DNA of 36,648 bases from Lachnospiraceae bacterium (GCA_017441585.1 JAFRWW010000049.1:1-36648); one strand, 5' to 3'. Positions 11,101 through 19,536 are shown, numbered from the stretch's first letter. Notes: generated from the letters alone by a model not told the origin. Made by a program: numbers and translations.

Positions 11101-11261
11101 CGGTTTGCCGCATATATCTCACTGACCATACAAAGGGTACGAAGCTTCTGTACCTTGCGCCAATTGATGATATCACACACCTCCATGGCCTCTTCGAAGC
11201 TGTGCTCCTTAACCAGGGATTCTATCTGCTCCAGTCTTATGTTATATTCCTTCTTATCCAA
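8115..11261 (-). CDS. TPR protein with acidic repeat linker and degenerate AAA+ domain
   Basis: About 1048 aa, cytoplasmic, no signal peptide. Residues 1-200 are TPR-like helical pairs (for example YEDARDILLLAYNKNPES). Residues about 205-780 form a long, very acidic, disordered linker with a 14-residue tandem repeat and recurring short motifs (TGELP, QELP, TGQIS). The last 260 residues look like an AAA+ domain. A strand VVICGNEKS stands where Walker A should be but lacks the GxGKT signature, and GALVIENAGKM lies at the Walker B position without the acidic pair, so ATP hydrolysis is unlikely. Start choice: a GTG at 11270 overlaps AGAGG, whereas TTG at 11261 lies 8 nt after AGAGG and is preferred. 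It is followed closely by glgB. Function is unknown; a scaffold role is inference. Confidence 0.75.
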   Translation of the reverse strand: MDKKEYNIRLEQIESLVKEHSFEEAMEVCDIINWRKVQKLRTLCMVSEIYAANRRYEDARDILLLAYNKNPESRHVVSSLCKLSIKLNDLVNAVNYQRIYERMAPGSAQNYILKYLLYKLEDVSYEERIALLEKYKKVEDVPGKWNLELAKLYELVGSAQKCVQECDEIILMATDNRVILKAMELKQEHKPLTAMQQEKQKHIMKLESGEDPEVFEDTASEEESAAYEDGEAGYAEASGEEYDRGADAVDDGNYETEAAAGSVSEDTQEDEIQVKQLSGDKFSTMNIQEDLSEDVKAFFKSQEAQAEGLTVQSQDGETLNTGDLQTATDLQVPSGETAEEEKDQTQEETFFGNHTAALAFADEDALALNQANEAALNDIRATGRMVYDEDEGENYFSNVPENIEPVVKPVSGYASGVTRTKSSVLGSGAAEGVAPVAENAVNRMLRQDGDGQISMVIPEPESVEKQITGQISMSGFMSEWEEQRKESQRRRIAGAKRKNLEQTNNIASELEGILPRITGELPTVEQIEKDVVLPEEDVEKTMRNIEMLKQGYDTGELPYMSAMKDAPAPEDYISKNMAKALSHVPLGTDRAFTQELPTQELPMQELPTQELPVQEYYPEEAEYDESQDEYYEPEGVEEIPEIEDELSQEAYQDVPAAEYAGEGEYQDDSAAEYAGEGEYQDDPAAEYAGEGEYQDDPAAEYAGEGEYQDDPAAQYAGEGEYQDDPAAEYTDEAAYTDQAYAGEEVFSEADKFDTSQIPTDDYATGELPGYEASMGEDAAVFAEDEAVEDESDSADAGDAELDIDDMYLESDFGDVIHIRKLKGRIKRALALCSMNATVGNVVICGNEKSVRMEVAMGISKYMKSTEVEFTGMRKIDAGVLNSKDIRKAIPKLNNGALVIENAGKMTVNTLDTLAKAVNHPSIRMIIILEDEKNEIRKLSSLRSYFANMFPATIEVPTYSNNDLVEYAKRYALEKEYTIDDMGILALHSRIDELQTSTHFVTTKEVEEIMDAAMNNVDKKNLVLLKNILFAKRYDENDLIILRESNFVK
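9077..9312 (-). repeat. 42-bp in-frame tandem repeat
   Basis: About five and a half copies of a 42-bp unit encode AAEYAGEGEYQDD followed by S or P. Copies are nearly identical at DNA level, so the array is recent or kept homogeneous and its copy number probably varies between strains. Confidence 0.85.
9418..9487 (-). repeat. 15-bp in-frame tandem repeat (QELP)
   Basis: Four to five 15-bp units encode successive TQELP/MQELP/VQE motifs in the linker of the TPR/AAA-like protein, just upstream of the 42-bp array in reading direction. Confidence 0.75.
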
Positions 11262-11303
11262 CTGTGTCACCTCTATGAATTACATATTCCCACAATCCAT
11301 ACA

Positions 11304-11332
11304 AGTGTACCACACACAACATCTTGTGTCAA
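11304..11332 (-). promoter_or_regulatory. Sigma-A-type promoter of the TPR-glgB unit
   Basis: On the minus strand a perfect TTGACA (11332-11327), 17-nt spacer, TACACT (11309-11304). It lies about 40 nt upstream of the start codon. Confidence 0.7.
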
Positions 11333-11380
11333 AGAAAATATTAGCTTACAACATGTAACCTTCAAAAGATTTAATTTTTA

Positions 11381-11419
11381 AGATAAAAAGCCCCATCCGG
11401 AATCCCGAACAGGGCTTTT
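11381..11419 (-). terminator. Intrinsic terminator after the 1758-aa secreted protein
   Basis: Stem AAAAGCCC (11386-11393) with GGGCTTTT (11412-11419) and an inner CCGGAAT/ATTCCGG-like pairing; TTTTTATCTT follows on the minus strand. The A-rich left flank makes it potentially bidirectional. Confidence 0.75.
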
Positions 11420-11494
11420 ACGATTCGCATTATACTGATGTTTTCATATCCTGTATTCTTAACTCAATATAACAAGGATGTCATCCCGGATCTG

Positions 11495-14400
11495 TCAATA
11501 CAGCAATCCCAACGCCTTATAATAATTCTCAATACCGCTGGACTTTGTATTCTGGCTCTTTATGGAAGTCTTATACGTTCTGCCGTTAAGGCTGTAGGCG
11601 ATCTTCAGATTTCCCTTATTAGCCAGATTTGTGACCTTCAACGTGCCGTTTGCATTAAGCGTCACCTTTGCGCCCGTCTTGGGATCGCTCACGGTCTGTC
11701 CGGGCATCAGAACGGCATTTTTACCTATGGTCCATACTCCGTTCAAAAGACCGGAGCCCTGTGCTATAAGTGTATCCCTTGAACCATACAGCATGGTAGG
11801 ACGAACGATCAGATTCTGGCTGGGGCTTACTGCTATCTTCTTTAAGCTGGTATCAAAACCAAGACTCACTACCCTAAGGGTAATGGTGCTACCGGCTGCA
11901 TTTGTAAAGGTTGCCTCATATATTGCACAGCCTGCATACGCCTTGGGTTTTACGATACCCTTCTTATTTACCTTAAGAGCTGCCAGCTTAGATGAATGTC
12001 CGAGAGTGCTTCTGGGAGCATCGGACATGGTATTTGCATAAGATGCAGGCAGGCACACCTTTGTCTTTGCGTTTACAGTGACAACAGTATTTGAACTTGC
12101 GGAATTCTGGCTGACCTTACACTCAGATACGGTGACCAGCTTAACCTTGCCGCCCTTATAATGCTGTATCAAAAGTCCTGTATCATCGAATGCACCCTTT
12201 ACGACTACATCAGTCTCAGCGCCGCCCTTTACGGAAAGCTTAGCCATGGCCGCATAATTTGAAGAAACCAAAGCTGCAGTCTTCTCAGTGAGAACAGGAT
12301 CGTAAGTTAAAGGATCTCTGCTATCCTTATCCTCCTCGGTTTCATCGGGATTCTCAGGATTATCAGGGTTTTCGGGGTTCGGAGGAAGGATGGTCTCTGT
12401 CTCAAGAGTGATCTCACCAAGTCCGCCCTGGGCCATCTCAAAGCTGTAAATACCGTCTCCGTTATCGGTAACTTCTACACTGTTGCCGTCCCTATCCCTG
12501 ACCTTTACGCCCTTGATCACAGCACCGTCAAGGTCATCCGCCTTAACTGTGATCTTCTCACCGGCCTTTGCCTTGCCCGATTCGGGAGTTATCAGTACAA
12601 GACCCGTGGGAAGCACGATATCATACTCTTCCTCTACGGGAGGTACTTCTGCGTCCTTTGAAGTAACATTTACGGTTACTGCCTTATCCGTTATGGTAAG
12701 TTCATACTTCTCGCTGTCTTTGATGGGGGTCAGACCCTCTGCCTTATCGATCACCTTACCCTCGGCGGTTTCGATCATTACCGTATAAGTGCCTGCTGCC
12801 AGATTTGTGCCGTCGTTCAGTTCCTTAACATCATCACCGTCCTTATATTTAACTGAGGTGATGCCCTTATCCTTGGTAACGTTAACAGCATAGGTTACAG
12901 GAGGTTTTTCGGCTGCTGAAATACCAATATAGAATATATCTATATTATTGACAGACTTTATCTCTGCAGTGCCTGCCGTGCTTACTTCATGAACCGTAGT
13001 CTTCAAAGGCAGCTCTGCGGAATTATCAAAAGTCACCTCATCTATAAGAGTACCGCCGACACTGAACTTATATCCTCTGGTACTACTTGTTCCGCTGGCA
13101 CGGCCTATGACGGTTACCACAGAATCAGCAGGCACATCAAAGGTGATCGTCCTGTCGCCTCCACCCATATTTATTCTTCTGACAAAGGTGCTTCCACTCT
13201 CTGCGGTCACTGTCTCAACCTGATCGGCAACCATCGTTTTGCCCTTAAGCGTAAACTTGTTGACAGCACTCTTTGCTCCGTTTATCAAAACACTTGCATC
13301 AATAGTCTTTGTGCTTGAACTGCTGTCATAATCAGTCAGCAGATATCCGGCCTTTCCTGCACTATAGTTACCTATCTTAAGCAGATCCATATCATTTGTA
13401 TCAAGATAAGTCTCATCCTCTTCTATTACCGTGCCGGAAGCAGCATCTGCCTTTGCAGTTATCGTAATGGTGACATTTCCGGTAGGAGCATACACCACTA
13501 TCTCGTCAGTCTTGCCCTTATTCTCATAAGTCCCGTCACCCTTCTTTGTACTTCCTTTGCTCATGGAAGCGCCGGTGACGTCTACGACGGGGGTATTATA
13601 TCCTGCCTTTGTACCCACGTTGAAGGTGATCACATCATCCTCTTCCATTTTTGCGGGAATAGTGCCGGTTATGGTTATCTGCGCATCATCCTTGACAACC
13701 TGGACTGCTACCGCGGTCTCCTCGGTTCCGGCAGTAACGACTACATCGCCGGTGCCCTTGACAACAAATGTACTCTCCGCATCCGTCTTGACTGTAGCAT
13801 TGGAAGCCATAACCGTCAGCAGCCTATAGCCCTGTGCAGGAGCGACTGTAAACTCTGTTCCTTTTATACCTGAAGTCTTACTAACGGTAAATGTATCCAC
13901 ATTATCACCGGACTTGGTTATTGTGCACTCCCTGTAAGAGTATACGGCATATACTGTCGCGCCGCCTACGGGCACCTTATAATCTGCCGCCAGTTCGGTA
14001 GTTCCTGCCTTATCGGCACAAAGCTTCGGATCGACATATCCCTCTACTTCCGGAAGAGTAATGCTGCCGGCCGTCATCGCATCAGTGAGAAGTGTGCCAT
14101 GCTCAGCAGTGATCTCTACAGGCTCATTACTCAATATATTTCCGTCTTTATCTACAAGACAGGCTGATACGGTGTAAGAAAGCTTCTTCACGGGTATCCA
14201 TAACTTAATGTCATGAGGGACCATTTCAAAGGTCAGCGTACCTGCCTTCTCGTCTACGGTATTACCATAATTAAACCAATCCGTTTTGGAATTACCGTCA
14301 ACCCAATATGTATAATTGGGCCAGCCTTTTTCATCACCGGGATCAAACGCATATCCGTCAGCCAAAGACAATACTATGCTCTGTCCCTCACATGCTGCCC

Positions 14401-16771
14401 AGCCAAAACCGGATGCAGCTATATCGGTATTCAGTGAATACGGCTCTGTAAACTGACCATCAACCTGAGGCCATATTTCATACAGCGTCGCTTCCAATTC
14501 ATCCACGGTCACGCTTACTGTTACCGCTTCCCCGGGCATATCAAATGTATACACGCCGCTCTTGCTGGGAGAATTCTCAGCATCTGCAGATGCAGTGGCC
14601 TTAAGACGGGCAGTATTACCACTGACCGTTACACCGGTGATCTCATAACCACTCCCAGCAGTAACTGTAAGGGCCACTTCCGTTCCCTCAGTAGCCGTCA
14701 CATGATCTGATGTTATCGTATAATTCTCAGGATCAGCAGGAAGACTTATTGCATAACTGGGATACGAAATTGAAATCGAAGGAATATACGTTTCCCCTGC
14801 ATATGCTATAGCAACATATCCATTTTCAACATCAGTTTCATTCGTTTCATAATCAAATGACTCCGTATTTCCATCTCCTGATCCTGAAACCGCTGTTTCC
14901 TGTGCTCCGATAGTATAATTCCAACTATAATTTGGAAGAACAGATACAGTGCATGCTCTGTCTACAGGGATCCTGATCTCACCTTTGTTATAAAACCATA
15001 TTCCATACTTGGCATTCTTATAATATACATTAGTTAATGTAGCGCCACGGAACTTTGATGAGGCTGTAGGATTACCAGTTGTACTGATATTAAGTCCATC
15101 TTTTCCAAAATATTCAGCATCTGTAAAATCCCAAACACTTGCCTTACTTACTTTTGCCGTCAGCTCTGCTCCATCCTCTAAAGAAGCAGTTGTAACCTTC
15201 GTATTTCCGTCATATAATTCTGCATAATATACAGTATCATTATTGATCGCATCAAAATCCGCTTCTAATGCAACCTTAAGAGCCGTTGCTGACACATTAT
15301 CTCTTTCAAGCGTATAATCCTGCGCAGCTTCAGGAAGATTAAGCGCCTCATATTCAGAATCACTTACATCTCCGGCAGAAAAAGTAACTGTGTATTTATG
15401 CTGTCCGACAAGCGCAACATAACTTCCACCATTTTCTATACTGTCAAGGGGCGTAGCAAAATCAATATCATCGGATGCATAAATTCCCGAAACAAAGTAC
15501 GACTTGTCTGTAGAAAGATATGTAGTATTCAGATTGCTGATAATTCCATCATCACCTGCTGTTGTCGCATCAGTGAAACTATACGCATCAATGTTTTCTA
15601 AATCATTAGGAAGCGTAACACCATCTGATGTTGCAAAAGAGATCGCTGCAGTCTTCTCGGTATTATCCGTGTCTTCATAACCCAGCATTTCTATTTTTTG
15701 AATATAGAAATTATCTGTAGCCTGTACAAGAACATATCCGGGCTTATCAGATGCCGAACAAAGAACTACTTCTCCATACGTTGTTACCGCCTTACCGCCA
15801 ACAGTATAAGACATTGAATCATTTTTCGCCGTAACCCTCACCTTAGCTTTAGAAGTATCTGACACATTCGGTGCAGGGACATAGATTTTAGTTCCGTTAT
15901 TAATCTGAGCATCACTGCTGGTTTCATTTCTGGGTGCAAACTTTCCGGTAGCAGCATCTATATACAACCCATCTACTTCACCTGCAAATCCCTGTATCTG
16001 AGGATTATTATTTTCATCATAATAATTTCCGTTTGTAAAGTCCCAACTCGTTGGAACGGACGCAACAGGGATTACGCCAATATACTCTGTTATAAACGCA
16101 TTATCAGTCGTGATATAGCAATCAACATCATTCCCACCCACGTACGTACAATACACCTGCGCATAATTACGCTGATCTGCGGTAATTATCTTATTTTTTT
16201 CCAGATTTTCACCGGGATTTTCTCCGACACTCAAATATGCATTTCTATCCGTTCCCGTTGCCTTCATCGCCACTACAACATATGATGGCGATTCTACAGT
16301 GAATTTCACATAACGATTAGACGCATTTGAATTCTTAAATTGAGTTGCCCCGGTTACTTTAGGGCTGGTTGAAAAAGTCTTCTTTATACCATTAATTACA
16401 CCATACTTTTCATCCTTACTAAAATTACCATAACCTACAAAATTGAAATATGTAGTTGGTAAAACGGTATCAACAGATGCATCAAAAACGTTTGTCAGAT
16501 TTAAACCTTTTTCCACATCTTCATCATCGATCGAAAGATCTATCACATCATCTTCAACAGAGTAGTTCTCTTCTTCACCATCAACCGTTTCCTCAACCGC
16601 ATCAGCGACGGCAGATTCCTCCTCGAGGACAGCCTCTTCCTGTGCGAAGATCTCCTCGCTCACATCTGCCTCAGCCGCAGACACGGGAGCAAAGGTGCCA
16701 AGCACCATCGCTGCAGACAATAGTAATGCCAGATCTTTTTTCAAATGACCAAACACCTTCTTTTTAAACAT
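11495..16771 (-). CDS. Giant secreted multi-domain beta-sandwich protein
   Basis: 1758 aa from the ATG at 16771. This start is preferred to upstream codons because it follows GAGAGGAA and opens with a classic signal peptide (KKKVFGHLKKDL, hydrophobic core, APVSA cleavage site near residue 32). A short acidic region follows, then several beta-rich modules. Segments beginning WDFTNGNYY and WDFTDAEYF, and one near the middle ending FYIGISA, resemble the carbohydrate-binding-like modules attached to clostridial pectate lyases and pectinesterases. Between them are bacterial Ig/repeat-type segments. A Pro/Asn-rich linker (NPENPDNPENPDE) precedes a C-terminal beta domain. I see no catalytic domain, LPXTG, SLH or dockerin. 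A glycan-binding surface or secreted scaffold is inference. Confidence 0.75.
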   Translation of the reverse strand: MFKKKVFGHLKKDLALLLSAAMVLGTFAPVSAAEADVSEEIFAQEEAVLEEESAVADAVEETVDGEEENYSVEDDVIDLSIDDEDVEKGLNLTNVFDASVDTVLPTTYFNFVGYGNFSKDEKYGVINGIKKTFSTSPKVTGATQFKNSNASNRYVKFTVESPSYVVVAMKATGTDRNAYLSVGENPGENLEKNKIITADQRNYAQVYCTYVGGNDVDCYITTDNAFITEYIGVIPVASVPTSWDFTNGNYYDENNNPQIQGFAGEVDGLYIDAATGKFAPRNETSSDAQINNGTKIYVPAPNVSDTSKAKVRVTAKNDSMSYTVGGKAVTTYGEVVLCSASDKPGYVLVQATDNFYIQKIEMLGYEDTDNTEKTAAISFATSDGVTLPNDLENIDAYSFTDATTAGDDGIISNLNTTYLSTDKSYFVSGIYASDDIDFATPLDSIENGGSYVALVGQHKYTVTFSAGDVSDSEYEALNLPEAAQDYTLERDNVSATALKVALEADFDAINNDTVYYAELYDGNTKVTTASLEDGAELTAKVSKASVWDFTDAEYFGKDGLNISTTGNPTASSKFRGATLTNVYYKNAKYGIWFYNKGEIRIPVDRACTVSVLPNYSWNYTIGAQETAVSGSGDGNTESFDYETNETDVENGYVAIAYAGETYIPSISISYPSYAISLPADPENYTITSDHVTATEGTEVALTVTAGSGYEITGVTVSGNTARLKATASADAENSPSKSGVYTFDMPGEAVTVSVTVDELEATLYEIWPQVDGQFTEPYSLNTDIAASGFGWAACEGQSIVLSLADGYAFDPGDEKGWPNYTYWVDGNSKTDWFNYGNTVDEKAGTLTFEMVPHDIKLWIPVKKLSYTVSACLVDKDGNILSNEPVEITAEHGTLLTDAMTAGSITLPEVEGYVDPKLCADKAGTTELAADYKVPVGGATVYAVYSYRECTITKSGDNVDTFTVSKTSGIKGTEFTVAPAQGYRLLTVMASNATVKTDAESTFVVKGTGDVVVTAGTEETAVAVQVVKDDAQITITGTIPAKMEEDDVITFNVGTKAGYNTPVVDVTGASMSKGSTKKGDGTYENKGKTDEIVVYAPTGNVTITITAKADAASGTVIEEDETYLDTNDMDLLKIGNYSAGKAGYLLTDYDSSSSTKTIDASVLINGAKSAVNKFTLKGKTMVADQVETVTAESGSTFVRRINMGGGDRTITFDVPADSVVTVIGRASGTSSTRGYKFSVGGTLIDEVTFDNSAELPLKTTVHEVSTAGTAEIKSVNNIDIFYIGISAAEKPPVTYAVNVTKDKGITSVKYKDGDDVKELNDGTNLAAGTYTVMIETAEGKVIDKAEGLTPIKDSEKYELTITDKAVTVNVTSKDAEVPPVEEEYDIVLPTGLVLITPESGKAKAGEKITVKADDLDGAVIKGVKVRDRDGNSVEVTDNGDGIYSFEMAQGGLGEITLETETILPPNPENPDNPENPDETEEDKDSRDPLTYDPVLTEKTAALVSSNYAAMAKLSVKGGAETDVVVKGAFDDTGLLIQHYKGGKVKLVTVSECKVSQNSASSNTVVTVNAKTKVCLPASYANTMSDAPRSTLGHSSKLAALKVNKKGIVKPKAYAGCAIYEATFTNAAGSTITLRVVSLGFDTSLKKIAVSPSQNLIVRPTMLYGSRDTLIAQGSGLLNGVWTIGKNAVLMPGQTVSDPKTGAKVTLNANGTLKVTNLANKGNLKIAYSLNGRTYKTSIKSQNTKSSGIENYYKALGLLY

Positions 16772-16789
16772 ATTCTTCCTCTCTTTCAA

Positions 16790-16831
16790 TAAAACAAAAA
16801 CGGAATTGCCGATCTTTTCGGCGATCCCGTT
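16790..16831 (-). terminator. Terminator-like hairpin at the 5' end of the secreted-protein mRNA
   Basis: A 14-bp imperfect stem (AACGGAATTGCCGA, 16799-16812, with 16818-16831; one mismatch and one G-T pair) is followed on the minus strand by TTTTTGTTTT. It has the form of an intrinsic terminator, but lies between the only visible promoter (16833-16861) and the ribosome binding site of the gene starting at 16771. It may act as an attenuator or a 5' stabilising hairpin, or may stop read-through from 16979. Confidence 0.65.
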
Positions 16832-16832
16832 C

Positions 16833-16861
16833 ATTCTATTACACGCAGTAAAAACAGTCAA
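16833..16861 (-). promoter_or_regulatory. Sigma-A-type promoter of the 1758-aa secreted protein
   Basis: On the minus strand TTGACT (16861-16856), 17-nt spacer, TAGAAT (16838-16833). The predicted start is near 16826, inside the first arm of the terminator-like hairpin. Confidence 0.7.
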
Positions 16862-16978
16862 CGAAACGCAATTTTTTAACAATATCTTTGGCGAGAATGC
16901 ACAAATCTCTTTCGTTCTTTTTTATAAAAAGAGCATGAATCAAAAGTAAACATGAGCGATCCGCCTTAATATTGATCC

Positions 16979-18364
16979 TCAATAATGTCTTATCACTTCG
17001 AATCTTTGCAGCTTAAGCTTCTCGTGCGACCCTATGCCTGCCTTTTGCCTGGCTATATCTATCTGCTGCTCTACCGTATCCACTCCCTCCAGATCCGGAA
17101 GCAGAAGACCCCTTCGCATACCGTTCGTCACGATCACGCCGTAACGCTTTACGTCAAGTTCGTCAGGCGACGCTATATCCTCAGGCGGCATCAGCTCATC
17201 CACCTTGATATCCAGAGCATCCAGCTCACCGCCTGTGATGGGCTCGAACCTGGGATCCTGGGTGGCGGCACTCACCGCGTTGTGGATTATCTCCTGCGCC
17301 AGATTTTCCCTCACCGGCAAAATAGTACCGATACAGCCCCGCAGCCTGCCGTTTTTATGAATGGAAACAAAGGCTCCGGCTCTTTTATTCAAAAGCTCGC
17401 TGCCCTTAAGGGTCGTCACATCGGGAAGCTTTCCCTCTCTCACATAAGATTCCACGGTGGTCCTTGCAAGCTGCACATATTCATCCTCGGTCGCTCTTTT
17501 TTCATCCATGAGACGTGTTCTCTCCTCCAAATATTTATCCAAAAAGTTACGGCTTTCGTCTCTTCCTTTTGCATAAAAAGAAGCCACCCCATAGCCTACG
17601 CCGGTCACATCCTGATGACAATACACCTCACTCTCCACTGCCCTTTTGTCAAAAGCACCCGCCATCATTACAAATGAGCGATGCCCGCACTCGGCAGCCC
17701 GGTCACAGAAATCTTCATCGAATTCCAGCATTTCCCCAAAGGCGCCCCTTTTTAGCACATCCATTATCCTCTTATCATACTCGGGACCCGCCGGGGCAAA
17801 TCCGTAAGGTCCGTATTCCTGCAGCTTATGAGACAGATCTCCGCTGGCCACATAAACTGTCCGCCGGCCCAGGGAAAGGGAGACCGATTCTATAAACTTC
17901 CCCATTCTGTAATGATCAGTTAGATCCAGACCGGAGAGTCCTATCCTCACCAGTTTAAAATCCTTATAAAACTTCTCGATAAAATAAAGAGGCACCATGA
18001 CGCCGTGATCCAGCTCTTTATTTCGATCACCCATGGTACCTGCAGGAAAATCCGCTTCATATACTGTTTTTTCAAGCGCCTCTATAAATTCTTCATCATA
18101 TTTTTCGTCAAAACTCACTTCAGGCGCATCAAACCGCGCAAAGCTACCTACCCCACGGCTGCCGGATGATATGCAGAAATAATCCGTATACATGGTAGCG
18201 TGGGGAGAAGATATAAGGATGGTATCCGGCTTAAGCTCGCCTATCTGCCGGGCCACTTCCATATAGGCATCTATTGTATCCTGTACCTGCTTTTCGCTTC
18301 CGCGTCCCACCTTCGGAACTATCATGGGTGGATGGGGAACCACAAAACCAGCTATGACCGACAT
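16979..18364 (-). CDS. AmmeMemoRadiSam-type fusion: LigB-like dioxygenase domain plus AMMECR1
   Basis: 461 aa from ATG 18364, which follows AAGGAGG at ideal spacing. Residues about 1-275 form a class III extradiol dioxygenase/Memo-like fold, with candidate metal-binding histidines in VPHPPMIVP, SSPHATMYTDYF, ELDHGVMVPL and SGDLSHKL. Residues about 285-461 are an AMMECR1 domain with the signature GRLRGCIGTI and then DPRFEPI. In bacteria these two domains accompany a radical SAM enzyme (the AmmeMemoRadiSam system, substrate unknown). No radical SAM gene is in the window, so the partner must be elsewhere or absent. A possible own promoter lies at 18432-18461. Confidence 0.9.
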   Translation of the reverse strand: MSVIAGFVVPHPPMIVPKVGRGSEKQVQDTIDAYMEVARQIGELKPDTILISSPHATMYTDYFCISSGSRGVGSFARFDAPEVSFDEKYDEEFIEALEKTVYEADFPAGTMGDRNKELDHGVMVPLYFIEKFYKDFKLVRIGLSGLDLTDHYRMGKFIESVSLSLGRRTVYVASGDLSHKLQEYGPYGFAPAGPEYDKRIMDVLKRGAFGEMLEFDEDFCDRAAECGHRSFVMMAGAFDKRAVESEVYCHQDVTGVGYGVASFYAKGRDESRNFLDKYLEERTRLMDEKRATEDEYVQLARTTVESYVREGKLPDVTTLKGSELLNKRAGAFVSIHKNGRLRGCIGTILPVRENLAQEIIHNAVSAATQDPRFEPITGGELDALDIKVDELMPPEDIASPDELDVKRYGVIVTNGMRRGLLLPDLEGVDTVEQQIDIARQKAGIGSHEKLKLQRFEVIRHY

Positions 18365-18431
18365 TTTATACCTCCTTAGGCAGATCTTCAACGGATAAGA
18401 TCATTTCCTTCGTAAACTAACCGAAAGCGTC

Positions 18432-18461
18432 ATTGTATCCATTCAACGCACACCTTATCAA
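18432..18461 (-). promoter_or_regulatory. Possible promoter of the LigB-AMMECR1 gene
   Basis: On the minus strand TTGATA (18461-18456), 18-nt spacer, TACAAT (18437-18432). The -35 overlaps the stop codon of the upstream methyltransferase gene. Read-through from that gene is the alternative. Confidence 0.4.
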
Positions 18462-19327
18462 AATACGATCCTGCTGCTGCAGCCGCATGGCAGGATCAGG
18501 CCATCATTCTTCACCTTTAATCCTACCTCATCCGAAGAAATTTCTCCACTTATTTTTGAAGTAATAGCTTTGGAAAGCATATACGTCATGACACAGCTCT
18601 GTAAGCCGGTGGTATATGAACTGAGCAGATAAAACAGCGGTCTTTCAGACAAAAGCATCGCCGTCTTTTCAATAAGAGGATATATGGACTCTTCTATTTT
18701 CCAAAGTTCTCCCTTGGGGCCCTTGCCATAGGAAGGGGGATCCATGATGATCCCGTCATAGGTATTTCCCCTGCGTATTTCCCGTTCCACAAACTTTACG
18801 CAGTCATCCACCAGATAACGGATAGGCGCATCCTTAAGGCCGGAAGCCGCGGCGTTTTCCTTTGCCCAGTTTACCATGCCCTTTGACGCATCCACATGAG
18901 TCACGTGAGCTCCGGCAGCGGCTGCACTCAAAGTAGCTCCTCCCGTATATGCAAAGAGATTAAGGACCTTTACCGTCCTGCCTTCCTTCACGGCATTTCT
19001 TATGAGCGGACTGAACCAGTCCCAGTTTGTCGCCTGCTCGGGAAACAGTCCCGTATGTTTAAAACTGAAAGGCTTAAGCAGGAAAGTGAGCCCGTTATAG
19101 TTTATGCTCCACTGATCCGGCAGATCAAAGAATTCCCATTCACCACCGCCCTTTGCGGAACGATGATATCTGGCATTTACCTTTTTCCACTCTTTTTTGG
19201 GAAGTGAAGCCGGCCAGATGACCTGGGGATCCGGGCGGTCCAGAAGATACTTCCCCCACCGCTCCAGTTTCCTTCCGTTTCCGGTATCTATCACTTCATA
19301 ATCTTTCCAGTTTTCGGCTGTGAACAT
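18458..19327 (-). CDS. Class I SAM-dependent methyltransferase (RlmI/RlmK-like)
   Basis: This 289-aa protein has a SAM-binding motif I at about residues 121-140 (VLNLFAYTGGATLSAAAAGA), the acidic motif II in HVDASKGMVNWAKENA, and the catalytic-type motif IV IIMDPPSYG around residue 195. This pattern (AYTGG, then DPPxYG) is that of COG1092 enzymes, which methylate cytosine or guanine in 23S rRNA. The N-terminal PUA domain of full RlmI is missing, so the target is uncertain. AAAGGA lies 8 nt before the ATG. It is followed after about 90 bp by the LigB-AMMECR1 gene in the same direction. Confidence 0.85.
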   Translation of the reverse strand: MFTAENWKDYEVIDTGNGRKLERWGKYLLDRPDPQVIWPASLPKKEWKKVNARYHRSAKGGGEWEFFDLPDQWSINYNGLTFLLKPFSFKHTGLFPEQATNWDWFSPLIRNAVKEGRTVKVLNLFAYTGGATLSAAAAGAHVTHVDASKGMVNWAKENAAASGLKDAPIRYLVDDCVKFVEREIRRGNTYDGIIMDPPSYGKGPKGELWKIEESIYPLIEKTAMLLSERPLFYLLSSYTTGLQSCVMTYMLSKAITSKISGEISSDEVGLKVKNDGLILPCGCSSRIVF

Positions 19328-19409
19328 GGTATATTTCCTTTATTATATCGATATGTTACAATTTATTCTGCCGTGATGACTGATCCATAAACAGGAGAAT
19401 CCCCAAAAT

Positions 19410-19447
19410 TATCAAACAATAAAGCCCTTGATATCAATCAAGGGCTT
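19410..19447 (-). terminator. Terminator of the tRNA-Gln transcript
   Basis: Perfect 11-bp stem AAGCCCTTGAT (19422-19432) with ATCAAGGGCTT (19437-19447), loop of 4. On the minus strand it is followed by TATTGTTTG, a modest T-rich tract. It begins 5 nt beyond the tRNA 3' end. Confidence 0.7.
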
Positions 19448-19451
19448 CCAG

Positions 19452-19523
19452 CAGGGATACCAGGACTCGAACCTGGAAATGACGGAGTCAGAGTCCGTTG
19501 CCTTACCATTTGGCGATATCCCT
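19452..19523 (-). tRNA. tRNA-Gln (anticodon CTG)
   Basis: A 72-nt cloverleaf on the minus strand. The acceptor stem is AGGGATA with TATCCCT, then discriminator G. The anticodon arm is ACGGA-CTCTGAC-TCCGT with anticodon CTG, reading CAG. The T arm is CCAGG-TTCGAGT-CCTGG. CCA is not encoded. It has its own promoter (19537-19565) and terminator. Confidence 0.93.
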
Positions 19524-19536
19524 AAACACAAAGGCT

